A DNA stretch of 64,000 nt from Dethiosulfovibrio faecalis (lineage in GTDB: Bacteria; Synergistota; Synergistia; Synergistales; Dethiosulfovibrionaceae): NCBI RefSeq assembly GCF_021568795.1, contig NZ_JAKGUE010000008.1, forward strand, positions 1-64,000, given 5' to 3'. Below, one piece after another: positions 10,189 through 18,823 of the stretch. A model generated the notes under the pieces. That model made no database searches and had not been told where the DNA came from. It saw only the letters and a program-made list of their open reading frames with translations. A program made the position numbers and the translations under genes. Within the stretch, counting starts at the first letter, position 1. Every line of letters begins with the position of its first letter.

Positions 10189-11027
10189 GGGAATTCCCTT
10201 ATGGACGGATAGTATTCCTCCACCATGAGGGAGTACTCTCCTTTGTCCACCAGTTCGGAGAAGAACCTCTCGAATTCCTCTCTCAGGTCGGATTCCTTGG
10301 GAAAGGCCACTGCCATCTCCTGTTTTTGGGATATCGGTCCGATCACCTTGATCTGTCCGGGCCACGAGGCCAGACCGACCAGGACGTCCGGAACGTCCAG
10401 CAGAACCAGCTCCGAGCGGCCGGAGATAAGGGCTGGGACCAGGTCGTTCAGGTTCCCCTCGAAGGTAATAAGATCTTTAGCCAGACCCCTCAGTCCGTAC
10501 AGGTTGGGATCCAGGCAGGTGCCGGGACAGCCCATGAGAGACCTGCCCCGGATCAATTCTTTAGTCTCCTCTATATCTTTCGTCAGGTAGCCCGACGGTT
10601 TTATGGGCCTTATCGGGTTGTTGGCCCTGGTAACGAGCCAGACCTGGGTGGTGAAGGTGGGGCTGGAGAAATCTATCAGCTTCTTTCTCCAGTCCAGGAC
10701 CGTAAGGCCGGAGGCTATAAGATCTCCTCTTATAGGTCTCTTTGCGTCGGAAAGAGACCCGTCTTTTTTTATATCTCTTCCAAGGAGATCTGGTATGAGA
10801 TTTTCCCAGTCCGTCGGGACGAAAGAGTATTTCACCCCGAGGAAGGAGGCGAATCTTCTCATCAGTTCCACATCGAGTCCGTCTCCGCTTCCGCTCACGA
10901 AGTGAGCGTAGGGCACGCCGAGATGGCGAAGTTCTCCTCTCTTCCTGATATCCTTAAGGCCTTCCCCCTGGGCGGACGATACGCACAGAGCCGACAGGAG
11001 CAGGAAGAGAAAAATCGTTCGTTTCAT
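10185..11027 (-). CDS. family 3 extracellular solute-binding protein of a sensor operon
   Basis: A 280-residue exported protein with a signal peptide (MKRTIFLFLLLSALCVSSAQG) and the family 3 binding-protein fold. Visible signatures are the LKDIRKRGELR start, DGLDVELMRRFASFLG, and LDWRKKLIDFSSPTFTTQVWLV before the hinge. No transporter permease is nearby; the next gene is a hybrid kinase whose start overlaps this stop. I infer a sensor subunit for a small molecule, as with BvgS-type or free periplasmic sensors. The start at 11027 is set by GAGGAGGGATATCC; the upstream in-frame extension is not signal-like. Confidence 0.88.
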   Translation of the reverse strand: MKRTIFLFLLLSALCVSSAQGEGLKDIRKRGELRHLGVPYAHFVSGSGDGLDVELMRRFASFLGVKYSFVPTDWENLIPDLLGRDIKKDGSLSDAKRPIRGDLIASGLTVLDWRKKLIDFSSPTFTTQVWLVTRANNPIRPIKPSGYLTKDIEETKELIRGRSLMGCPGTCLDPNLYGLRGLAKDLITFEGNLNDLVPALISGRSELVLLDVPDVLVGLASWPGQIKVIGPISQKQEMAVAFPKESDLREEFERFFSELVDKGEYSLMVEEYYPSIREFP

Positions 11028-11082
11028 GGATATCCCTCCTCTATAGGAAACACTACCACCTCTTCCATTATACATCTCGTTT

Positions 11083-11136
11083 CTTCAGAGAAGACGAAAG
11101 GGACGCCTTAAGGCGTCCCTTTCGTCTTCTCTGAAG
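11083..11136 (-). terminator. 54-bp perfect palindrome, likely terminator of the efflux operon
   Basis: Two 27-base arms with no loop bases. The core GGGACGCC-TTAA-GGCGTCCC is followed on the - strand by TTTCGTCTTCTCT, a broken U-rich tail. It lies between the end of the membrane fusion protein gene and the solute-binding gene. The long perfect symmetry exceeds what a terminator needs. Confidence 0.65.
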
Positions 11137-11147
11137 GTATAATCGTT

Positions 11148-12224
11148 TTAACGAATCGTTACCTGGTCTCCATCGGAGAGGTTTCTTCCTCCTAGGACGA
11201 TCAGTTGATCTCCTTTAGCAAGCCCATCCTGTACGTTGACGTTCCTTCCGACGGATCGCCCCAATGAGACAGGCTTCTTTCTCGCCTTTCCGTCTTCCAC
11301 CACGAAGACGAAGGAGCCGTCTTCCTCGGAGATCACCGAGTCCATCGGTATCATCACGGCGTTTTCCATGGTTTCCTCAACGATGAAAACCCTGGCGAAC
11401 ATGCCAGGCTTGAGGTCTCCATCGTTCTCCACGGCTACCTCCACCTGTGTCGTCCTGGTACTGGGATCTACGAAGGGTCTGACCCGATAGACCTTGCCAT
11501 CCAGTTTTGCCTCCCCTACCGTCACGAAGGCCTTCATTCCCTGTTCTATCAGTCTGGCGTGGCTTTCCGGAGCCTGGATGACCGCTTTAAGCCTGGAGAT
11601 GTCCGCGATCTGTGCCAGAGAGGTCTGAGGGGTTATCATCTCTCCCGGGGTCCTGGAGTAGTCGTTTACCACTATTCCCTGAATGGACGCCTTCAGCGTG
11701 TATTCGGACAGGTCTACCTGTAGCTTCTCCAGGTTGGCCATGTTCTGTCGGACCTGGGCTCTGCTGAGATCTACCGCCGCCTTGGCGGTACGATAGACCG
11801 TTTCCTTCGAGTCCAGCTGTTGCTGGGTGGAGAACCCCTCCTTGACCAGCCTGAGATAGCGATCTCTCTCCCTCTTGGCGTTTTCAAGCTCCGCCATGGC
11901 TTGGGCTACCTGTGCCTGGGCGACGGCTATCTGTGCTTTGGCCTGAGATATCTGGGCGTCGACGTCCCTGTGGTCCAGCTCAGCTATAGGGTCTCCGGGA
12001 GATACCGAGTCGCCCTGTTTCACGAAGACCTTTATCAGCCTTCCGCTTACCCTGGGGTAGAGGGTAACCTCGTCTATGGCCTCCAGGGTGCTGTTCTCGG
12101 AGAAGCCTCTTTCAACCTTGGGCGTTATCTCCACCGTCTGAACGGTCACGACGGCGTTTTGGGCGAACCCGGCGGAACTCCAAAGCAATATGGAGGCCAG
12201 AACTGTGACAACAGCTGTTCTCAT
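11148..12224 (-). CDS. RND efflux membrane fusion protein
   Basis: A 358-residue periplasmic adaptor with a signal peptide (about 1-21). It has a lipoyl/barrel-sandwich half (ISGRLIKVFVKQGDSVSPGDPIAELD type), an alpha-helical hairpin rich in AQ/AE repeats (about 80-160), the second lipoyl half, a beta-barrel domain and a membrane-proximal domain. It bridges the inner-membrane pump and the outer-membrane channel. It is the last gene of the pump-TolC-adaptor operon, and its ATG overlaps the TolC-family stop by four bases. Substrates are unknown. A palindromic terminator follows. Confidence 0.92.
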   Translation of the reverse strand: MRTAVVTVLASILLWSSAGFAQNAVVTVQTVEITPKVERGFSENSTLEAIDEVTLYPRVSGRLIKVFVKQGDSVSPGDPIAELDHRDVDAQISQAKAQIAVAQAQVAQAMAELENAKRERDRYLRLVKEGFSTQQQLDSKETVYRTAKAAVDLSRAQVRQNMANLEKLQVDLSEYTLKASIQGIVVNDYSRTPGEMITPQTSLAQIADISRLKAVIQAPESHARLIEQGMKAFVTVGEAKLDGKVYRVRPFVDPSTRTTQVEVAVENDGDLKPGMFARVFIVEETMENAVMIPMDSVISEEDGSFVFVVEDGKARKKPVSLGRSVGRNVNVQDGLAKGDQLIVLGGRNLSDGDQVTIR

Positions 12225-13528
12225 CTTTCTTCACCTCCGTCTTCTTTCAGGACATGGGATACCAGCTCTCCCTCGGTTCTCTCCAGGGCCGCCACCTGGA
12301 CGGAATAGGCGCTGACCGCCGTGGCGTGTTCCTTTCTGGCCTTGGTGTAGGATGCCTGGGCGTCCAGGACGTCTATCTGGGTGCTGACTCCCTCTCTGTA
12401 GCCTACCTGGGCCAACCTAAGGGATTCCGAGGCCAGTTCGAGATCTTTCGACGTGGATTCCACCGCCTGTCCAGCCGTTTCGAGATTTAACCAGGCCTGG
12501 GAGACCTCGCTTCTTATGGCCTCCCGAAGCTTTTGGAGGTCCAGCTCTTTCTGTCTCAGGTTGGCCTTTTCCCTCATTATCTGGGCCTTGGTCACGTTTC
12601 TGTCCAGTATTGGGACGTCCACCTCCAGGGCTATCTCCCAGTCGTCGTCGTCGGTACCGTCGCTTTCCTTGGGGTCGTCCCAGGAGTAGGAGGCTTTCAG
12701 ATCGACCTTAGGTCTCAGCCCGCTGGCGGCCACCTGTATCTCCTGTCGCTGTATCTCCAGCGATGAAAGTGACGCCTTCAGGTCCGGCCTGTTCGCCATG
12801 GCTCTTTCGAGAGATCCCTCCCTGTCGCCGATGTATGGCACGAAGTCGAGATCTCCCGAGATATCCACGTCCGACTCGGGGTCCATCCTCAGAGTGGTCA
12901 AAAGGGCGATCTTAGCCGATTCCAGGTCGTTGACGGCGGTTATAAGCTGGGTTCTGTAGCCGCTCAGCTGCTGTTCCGCTCTGGTGACCTCGAAACGGTT
13001 CGCTACGCCCAGGGCCTCCTTCTTTACGACTTCCTTCAGGTGACTCTCGGCGAAGGCCATCGAGTCCCTGGCGGCAGCGACGTTTTCCCTCAAGTGGAGA
13101 ACGTCGTAGAACTGTCGTATGACCGAGTATGCCACGGTTTCCTTTGAGTCGGTCACCGCCTCCAGAACCGAGTTCTCGTAGGCCTGGGATTGTTTGAGCA
13201 AAGCGGTGGCCTTTCCTCCTGTGTAAACCGGCTGGGTGGCAGTTATCGATATGCCGTAGGAGTTTGCCTCCTCCGCAAGAGCGTGTCTCTCGTCCTGTCT
13301 TTTGTATTTTCCTCCCAGGGAAAGAGATGGAAAGAGAGCGGATCGGGCGACCAGCTTTCCCGCCTCGCTCTTGTCCATGTCCTGGACGCTCTTCAGAACC
13401 TCTATTCCCTCTTCCACCCCTATTCTGACCGCTTCCTTTAGGGTCAGAGGGGTCGCTGATGCGGGAGGTGCGGCGGAAAGTATCGCCATCATCGCTACGG
13501 CTATACCTATCGTTTTCTTCGATTTCAT
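12221..13528 (-). CDS. TolC-family outer membrane efflux protein
   Basis: A 435-residue exported protein with a signal peptide ending near ASA (about 1-25) and the duplicated outer membrane efflux repeat: long coiled-coil helices with short beta segments, for example TATQPVYTGGKA and LEVDVPILDRNVTKAQI. It forms the outer-membrane exit duct of the RND system. It overlaps by four bases both the pump gene before it and the adaptor gene after it. This strongly suggests a didermic cell and coupled translation of the three components. Confidence 0.92.
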   Translation of the reverse strand: MKSKKTIGIAVAMMAILSAAPPASATPLTLKEAVRIGVEEGIEVLKSVQDMDKSEAGKLVARSALFPSLSLGGKYKRQDERHALAEEANSYGISITATQPVYTGGKATALLKQSQAYENSVLEAVTDSKETVAYSVIRQFYDVLHLRENVAAARDSMAFAESHLKEVVKKEALGVANRFEVTRAEQQLSGYRTQLITAVNDLESAKIALLTTLRMDPESDVDISGDLDFVPYIGDREGSLERAMANRPDLKASLSSLEIQRQEIQVAASGLRPKVDLKASYSWDDPKESDGTDDDDWEIALEVDVPILDRNVTKAQIMREKANLRQKELDLQKLREAIRSEVSQAWLNLETAGQAVESTSKDLELASESLRLAQVGYREGVSTQIDVLDAQASYTKARKEHATAVSAYSVQVAALERTEGELVSHVLKEDGGEER

Positions 13529-16500
13529 CTGGTTGCGTTACCCCTTTCGGATGTCTGTCCGGGAAGCCGTCCTGAGGCTGCCATCCTGCGTCCTCTGACG
13601 ATCGCGCCCGCTCTGGAGAAAACTCTCTTCACTCGATCAGTCATGTCGTCGACGATCAGGTATATTACCGGGATGACCACCAGAGTCAGGAGGGTGGCGG
13701 TGAACAGGCCCCCTATGACCGTTATGGACATAGGCTGTCTTATCTCGCCTCCTTCGCTGAGTCCCAGTGCTATCGGAAGCATTCCGACCATGGTGGAGCA
13801 GGTGGTCATGAGTATCGGCCTCAGCCTCAGAGGTGCGGCTTTCATTATGGCCGATATCTTGTCCATGCCCTGTTCCCTGTGTTGGTTGGCGAAGTCGACC
13901 AGCAGTATGGCGTTGTTCACCACTATCCCCACCAGCAGGATTATGCCCATGAAGCTCATCACGCTGAGCCTTACTCCGGCTAACAGTAGAAGGCCGAAGG
14001 CACCGGCGGTCATCAGGGGCAGGGCGAACATGATGGTGAGGGGGTGCATGAAGGACTCGAACTGTATCGCCATCACCATGTAGACCAGCAGTATGGCGAA
14101 TGCCAGGGCGGTCGTGAGAGATGCGAAGCTCTCCCTCATGTTCTCCGTGTCCCCTGCGGGGGACATGGTTACGGATCCGTCCGACGGGGCGTAACGGTCG
14201 AAGATGTCCTCGAGCTGTACGATCCCCTCGCCGGGGGATATGCCGTCGGTGTTGGCCCCTATCTCCAGGGACCTCTGTCTGTTGTGTCTCTTTATTACAT
14301 TGGGAGCCATCTCTATCCTTGGGGTCACCAGGCCGGGAAGTCTCACGAGCTCGCCGTCTCCCCCCCGAACCGCGATGTCCGAGATCTTTTCAGGCGCATC
14401 CCGATCCTCCGCTCCGGCTCTGAGCCTTATGTCGTAGCGATAGCCTCCCTCTTTGAAGCTCCCGGCGTTGGTCCCTCCGAAATAGGTCTTTATCTCAGTC
14501 GACAGGTCTCTCATGCTGATACCCAGATCGTCGGCGAGGTTTCTGTCTATGTCCAGGTTTATCCTGGGTTTGTTCATTCTGAGGTCGGTGGTTATGTCCA
14601 CCAGGCCGACGCTCTTTTGCTCCAGCTCTGCCTTCATGGCCTCTCCTATGTCGGCCAACTCTTCGGTGCTGTCTCCCTGAAGGACCAGCGATATGTCCGA
14701 TCCTCCCCAACGTCCCAGTGTGATGTCCACGTCTCGATAGACCGCCAGCTTCTTGCGGTATTCTCCCATTATGACGTAGAAGGGAGGCCTTTCGTCTCTG
14801 GGTACCAGCTCAACTGTTATCGTACCTTTATAGACTTCGCCGCCCTGTCCCGACCCCGCTGTTCCGTAGGTGTAGACCACCCTGGGGTCCTGACGGACCA
14901 AGTTACCCAGTTCCAGGAGGAAGTCCTCCGTCTGTTGCAGAGATGCCTCGGCGGAAAGCTCGAAGTTTATCTTGAATCGTCCCCTGTCCTCGTTGGGGAA
15001 AAACTCCGATCCCAGTCGACCAGCCATCAGGAGTCCGGAAACGAATATTGCCACCGCCACTATCAGGGTTATCAGCCTATGCCTTACGGCTGCTCCGAGC
15101 AAGCCGGTGTAGAGCCGCTCCAATGCCAGGAAAGGGGCCTCCATGGCTCTGGTGAGGGCCGACTCTGTCTGTCGTCCCAGTATTCTGGAGCAGAGGAACG
15201 GCGTCAGCGTCAGGGAGAGTATCAGCGATATCAGTATGGTCATGGCCACGGTTATTCCGAAGGCGTAGAAGAACCGTCCTATTATGCCGCTCATAAAGGC
15301 CACCGGCAGGAACACCGCCATGGTGGTAGCGGCTCCTGCCAGGACGGAGAACCCTACCTCGGTTCCTCCGTCGGCGGAGGACCTCATGGCGGTCTTGCCC
15401 ATCTCCCTGTGACGGTGGATATTCTCCATCACGACTGTGGTGCTGTCGACCACCATGCCGACAGCCAGGGATAGCCCCAGCATGGTCATGTTGTTTATGG
15501 TTATTCCGAGACCGTCGAGTACGATCAGTGTCCCTATGAGGCATACCGGTATGGTTATGACCGCCACGAAGGTGGCCCTTATGGTGCGGAGGAACAGGAA
15601 CATTATGATCGAGGTCATCATGATTCCCATGATTATGTCTCCTCTGACGCCGTTCATGGACCTTATGATGAACCGAGAGGTGTCCTGGACGATCTTCAGC
15701 GATATGCCCTTCGGAGCGGCGGCGTTAAGCTTCTCCACCATTGCCTTTACGTCCTTGGCCAGGGCCACCTCGTTGGTGCCCCTCTGCTTACGGATCTGTA
15801 TGAGGATGGTTTCCTTTCCGTCGTAGGTGGCTACGCTCCGTCGATCCTCGAAACCGTCCTCCACCCGGGCTACGTCCTTCAGCCTCACCAGTGCGCCGTT
15901 TCTTCGGGCCACCGCCATCTGGCTAAGTGCCTCTATGGAGCCGTATTCTCCGGCCAGCCTGATGCCGAACTCCTGGCTTTCCGACTCTATCCTTCCGGCG
16001 GGGAGCTCGACGTGCTTCTCGTTGATGGCGTTCTTGACGTCCGTGGCGGTCAATCCCCTAGCCTGTAGGGCTATGGGATCCAGCCAGACTCTTATCTCCC
16101 TCTCCCTTAGTCCGACCGCCTGGGCGTTGCCGACTCCCTTCACGGTTTGGAGCCTCTGCCTCGCGATCTTGTCCACGTAGGTGGAGGTGGATCTCATGTC
16201 GGCGGTGCTGTTGACCGCTATGGTCATGACGGCCATGTCGTCGAAGCTGAACTTGTCCACCACCGGGTCGTCCGCCTCGTCGGGCAGACTTCCTCTGGCC
16301 AGGTTCACCTTGGCCCTGACGTCCGATGCTGCCACGTCTACGTCCTTGTCCAACTGGAACTCTATGGCTATCACCGATCTTCCCTCGTAGCTGCTGGAGT
16401 CGATGTTCTTTATGCCGTCTATGGTGTTGATCTGCTCTTCCAGCACGTCGGTGATGTCGTTGTCCACCACCGCCGGGCTGGCTCCCTCCATGGTGGTCTG

Positions 16501-16644
16501 AACCATTACGTAGGGCAGGTCGACGTTGGGCATCCTTTCCATCCCCATGTTGGCGAAGGCGTATATCCCGAACACTATCAGGGCTGTGGTCAGTATTACC
16601 ACCGTGACCGGTCTTTTTAGGGCTGTCTCTATGAGCTTTCTCAT
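13525..16644 (-). CDS. RND-family (HAE1-like) efflux pump
   Basis: A 1039-residue inner-membrane proton antiporter with 12 predicted membrane segments and two large periplasmic loops. N-terminal RPVTVVILTTALIVFGIYAF is TM1. The TM4 proton-relay region reads LAVGMVVDSTTVVMENI, with one acidic residue before the serine where AcrB has two. The late GGIVVNNAILLVDF-like segment and the C-terminal TVIGGLFTATLLTLVVIPVIY are also family typical. The start at 16644 follows GAGGAG by eight bases; an in-frame extension to 16692 looks spurious. The gene order, pump then TolC then adaptor, is unusual; adaptor-first is more common. Confidence 0.94.
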   Translation of the reverse strand: MRKLIETALKRPVTVVILTTALIVFGIYAFANMGMERMPNVDLPYVMVQTTMEGASPAVVDNDITDVLEEQINTIDGIKNIDSSSYEGRSVIAIEFQLDKDVDVAASDVRAKVNLARGSLPDEADDPVVDKFSFDDMAVMTIAVNSTADMRSTSTYVDKIARQRLQTVKGVGNAQAVGLREREIRVWLDPIALQARGLTATDVKNAINEKHVELPAGRIESESQEFGIRLAGEYGSIEALSQMAVARRNGALVRLKDVARVEDGFEDRRSVATYDGKETILIQIRKQRGTNEVALAKDVKAMVEKLNAAAPKGISLKIVQDTSRFIIRSMNGVRGDIIMGIMMTSIIMFLFLRTIRATFVAVITIPVCLIGTLIVLDGLGITINNMTMLGLSLAVGMVVDSTTVVMENIHRHREMGKTAMRSSADGGTEVGFSVLAGAATTMAVFLPVAFMSGIIGRFFYAFGITVAMTILISLILSLTLTPFLCSRILGRQTESALTRAMEAPFLALERLYTGLLGAAVRHRLITLIVAVAIFVSGLLMAGRLGSEFFPNEDRGRFKINFELSAEASLQQTEDFLLELGNLVRQDPRVVYTYGTAGSGQGGEVYKGTITVELVPRDERPPFYVIMGEYRKKLAVYRDVDITLGRWGGSDISLVLQGDSTEELADIGEAMKAELEQKSVGLVDITTDLRMNKPRINLDIDRNLADDLGISMRDLSTEIKTYFGGTNAGSFKEGGYRYDIRLRAGAEDRDAPEKISDIAVRGGDGELVRLPGLVTPRIEMAPNVIKRHNRQRSLEIGANTDGISPGEGIVQLEDIFDRYAPSDGSVTMSPAGDTENMRESFASLTTALAFAILLVYMVMAIQFESFMHPLTIMFALPLMTAGAFGLLLLAGVRLSVMSFMGIILLVGIVVNNAILLVDFANQHREQGMDKISAIMKAAPLRLRPILMTTCSTMVGMLPIALGLSEGGEIRQPMSITVIGGLFTATLLTLVVIPVIYLIVDDMTDRVKRVFSRAGAIVRGRRMAASGRLPGQTSERGNATR

Positions 16645-16699
16645 GGGATCTTCTCCTCTGTTTTTCTGGGGAGTTCCAAGACGGTCTCCCACGGTTGTT

Positions 16700-16711
16700 T
16701 TAACTAGTTAA
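16700..16711. promoter_or_regulatory. candidate operator palindrome of the efflux operon
   Basis: TTAACTAGTTAA is a perfect 12-base palindrome. It falls just downstream of the -10 box of the efflux promoter, at about +2 to +13, a classic repressor position. No regulator gene is adjacent, so the cognate protein is unknown. Confidence 0.4.
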
Positions 16712-16719
16712 CGGAGGCC

Positions 16720-16748
16720 ATTTTATGGATTCTACGGGGTTAAGTCAA
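16720..16748 (-). promoter_or_regulatory. sigma-70-type promoter of the efflux operon
   Basis: On the - strand: TTGACT, a 17-base spacer, TAAAAT. It lies 76 bases before the pump start codon. Its -35 box abuts the terminator hairpin of the upstream tct operon. Confidence 0.7.
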
Positions 16749-16780
16749 CGAAAGAAGGTCCCGCTTTTTGGCGAGACCTT
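16749..16780 (-). terminator. probable terminator of the tct operon
   Basis: On the - strand an AAGGTC...GACCTT stem with an inner CGC/GCG pairing and an A-rich loop is followed by TCTTTCG. The U-tract is short, so efficiency may be partial. It lies between the TctA stop and the efflux promoter. Confidence 0.55.
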
Positions 16781-16810
16781 CCGATTATATAGCCTTACGG
16801 GCTCTTCATG

Positions 16811-18289
16811 TCAGATGTTTCTCTCTTTTTTCGCCCTCATCCAGGAGGAAACGAGGGAGATCGCCGCCAGGGCGAGGAACGCCACCGTGATGGGTCTTGT
16901 CCAGAGAAAATCGTAATGGCCCTGGTACATGAGCACCGCCCGTCGGAGGTTGCTCTCCGCCATGGGACCGAGTATGACCGCCAGAATGACCGGAGATGCC
17001 GGCATCTCGACCTTCTGCATCAGGTAGCCTATTACCCCGAAGCCCAGGGCCACCCATACGTCGAATACGCTGTTGTTCATCGAGTAGGCTCCCACCACCG
17101 ACAGGGTTATTACCACCGGTATGATGACCCTCTTTGGTATCTCCACGACCCGGCAGAAGAGCCTAACCCCGAGCAGTCCTAGAGCGAGCATCAGTATGTT
17201 GCCCACCAGCATGGAGGCGAACAGTCCGTATATGACGTCGGCGTTCTGGGTGAAGAGCAGGGGGCCCGGCTGCAGTCCCTGTATTATGAGGGCTCCCAGC
17301 ATTATGGCGGCCACCGCGTCTCCCGGCACTCCCAATGTGAGCAGCGGTACCAGAGCCCCTCCGGTCACCCCGTTGTTGCCCGCCTCAGGGGCGGCTATCC
17401 CCTCCATGCACCCGGTTCCGAAGGCCTTGGGGGTCTTGGAGGACCTCCTGGCCTCGTTGTAGGTCACGAAGGCGGCTATGTCGGCACCCGCCCCCGGGAT
17501 GGATCCTATGATGGTTCCCATCAGGGCGGATTTCAGCATCGTGGGCAGTAGCCCTATGGTCTCCTTGAGGGAGACGATCCCCCTCTTGAAGTTCGTGTCT
17601 ATCTTTCCGTCTATACGGAAGTTCTCCATCTGAACGAAGGCCTCCGAAAGGGCGAAGAGGCCTATGAGCACCGGAATGATGGAGAAACCGTTATAGAGGT
17701 GCATCTGATTGAATGTGAATCTGGGGTAGCTCGTTACGGGGTCCAGCCCCACCGTCGCGACCAGCAGCCCCAACATCCCGGCGAGGAGCCCCTTTATGGG
17801 GTGTTTTCCCGAGATGGACGCTATTATGGAGAGGCCGAACACCGCTAGAGCGAAGTACTCGGGAGCGCCGAATCGGAGGGCGAACTTGGCCAGCACCGGC
17901 GAGAAAGAGATGAGCATAATAGTGCTCACCATGCCTCCTACGAAGGAGGCTACGGCGGATATGCTCAGGGCCTTTGCCGCCTCTCCCCGGCTGGCCATCT
18001 GATGGCCGTCCAGAACGGTGGCCGCCGCGGCGGGGGTACCGGGGGTCTTAAGGAGAATCGCCGAGATGGATCCGCCGTAGATGGCCCCTATGTATATGCC
18101 TACGAGAAGGACCAGAGCTCTGGTGGACTCCATCCCGAAGGTCAGAGGAAGCAGCACGGCCACTCCCATCGTAGCGGTAAGTCCCGGCAGAGACCCTATG
18201 GCTATGCCGCCCATCACCCCGAAGAACAGGAAGGGGAAGACCTGGGGCGACAGGGCGGTTCCCAATCCCTGTACGAGGAGATCTATCAT
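16811..18289 (-). CDS. tctA: tripartite tricarboxylate transporter permease TctA
   Basis: A 492-residue inner-membrane protein with about 11-12 segments. Family signatures: GGIAIGSLPGLTATMGVAVL near residue 30, IYGGSISAILLKTPGTPAAA at about 70-90, and GSIPGAGADIAAFV later. It is the large permease that moves a carboxylated substrate delivered by TctC, driven by an ion gradient. It is the last gene of tctC-tctB-tctA, 18 bases after TctB, with AGGGAGG before the ATG. The neighbouring KDG kinase and KDPG aldolase point to a sugar acid rather than citrate as the substrate, by inference. Confidence 0.95.
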   Translation of the reverse strand: MIDLLVQGLGTALSPQVFPFLFFGVMGGIAIGSLPGLTATMGVAVLLPLTFGMESTRALVLLVGIYIGAIYGGSISAILLKTPGTPAAAATVLDGHQMASRGEAAKALSISAVASFVGGMVSTIMLISFSPVLAKFALRFGAPEYFALAVFGLSIIASISGKHPIKGLLAGMLGLLVATVGLDPVTSYPRFTFNQMHLYNGFSIIPVLIGLFALSEAFVQMENFRIDGKIDTNFKRGIVSLKETIGLLPTMLKSALMGTIIGSIPGAGADIAAFVTYNEARRSSKTPKAFGTGCMEGIAAPEAGNNGVTGGALVPLLTLGVPGDAVAAIMLGALIIQGLQPGPLLFTQNADVIYGLFASMLVGNILMLALGLLGVRLFCRVVEIPKRVIIPVVITLSVVGAYSMNNSVFDVWVALGFGVIGYLMQKVEMPASPVILAVILGPMAESNLRRAVLMYQGHYDFLWTRPITVAFLALAAISLVSSWMRAKKERNI

Positions 18290-18307
18290 AGTTCTAAGCC
18301 TCCCTTT

Positions 18308-18766
18308 CTAGAGGAAGAATATCCCCTCCGGGAGGGGTACGGTCAGAAGTTTATAGAAAACCCAGTAGATGATCAGAGTCGCTCCAATCGGCAGCATTAA
18401 CAGCAAGGGTATCTTTTTCACTCCGAAGGTCAAAAGTATGGCTAGGTTAAGAATAACGGTGGATATTATGAAGCCCAGGGGTCCCAGAGCCCAGGAATAG
18501 GCTCCAACTATCACGGCACCGGCCAGGGGGCGAAGGATCCCGGGACCGAACATCGGTTCACCGTCTCCCTCGGCTTTCGCTTTTCTCGATCCCCAGAGAA
18601 GGGATATGGCCATGGCTATCATGGCTATGGCGACCATCCTCGGAAAGAAGGTGGCCCCCAGGTAGTTGTCTGTTATGAGGGTCTGGTCGAACAAGGTCGT
18701 CTGGTACAGTGCGGCCCCTCCCAGCGCCATGAAGATCAGGGCGGTGACTGCATCGGCTCTTTTCAT
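18308..18766 (-). CDS. tctB: tripartite tricarboxylate transporter small subunit TctB
   Basis: A 152-residue protein with four predicted membrane segments (about 8-24, 38-58, 80-100, 115-140), the usual TctB size and layout. FMALGGAALYQT and GATFFPRMVAIAMIAMAISLL match the family pattern. The frame extends five codons upstream, but GGAGG lies eight bases before the ATG at 18766. It sits between tctC and tctA and is separated from tctC by a strong stem-loop. Confidence 0.9.
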   Translation of the reverse strand: MKRADAVTALIFMALGGAALYQTTLFDQTLITDNYLGATFFPRMVAIAMIAMAISLLWGSRKAKAEGDGEPMFGPGILRPLAGAVIVGAYSWALGPLGFIISTVILNLAILLTFGVKKIPLLLMLPIGATLIIYWVFYKLLTVPLPEGIFFL

Positions 18767-18786
18767 GTGGAATACCTCCAAAAGAT

Positions 18787-18812
18787 CCGGGGCACCTTTG
18801 AAGGTGCCCCGG
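18787..18812 (-). other. intercistronic stem-loop between tctC and tctB
   Basis: CCGGGGCACC and GGTGCCCCGG form a 10-bp perfect stem around TTTGAA, starting a few bases after the tctC stop. No strong U-tract follows. Such hairpins commonly stabilise the binding-protein message or partly terminate, giving more TctC than permease. Confidence 0.7.
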
Positions 18813-18823
18813 AATATAGGGGC

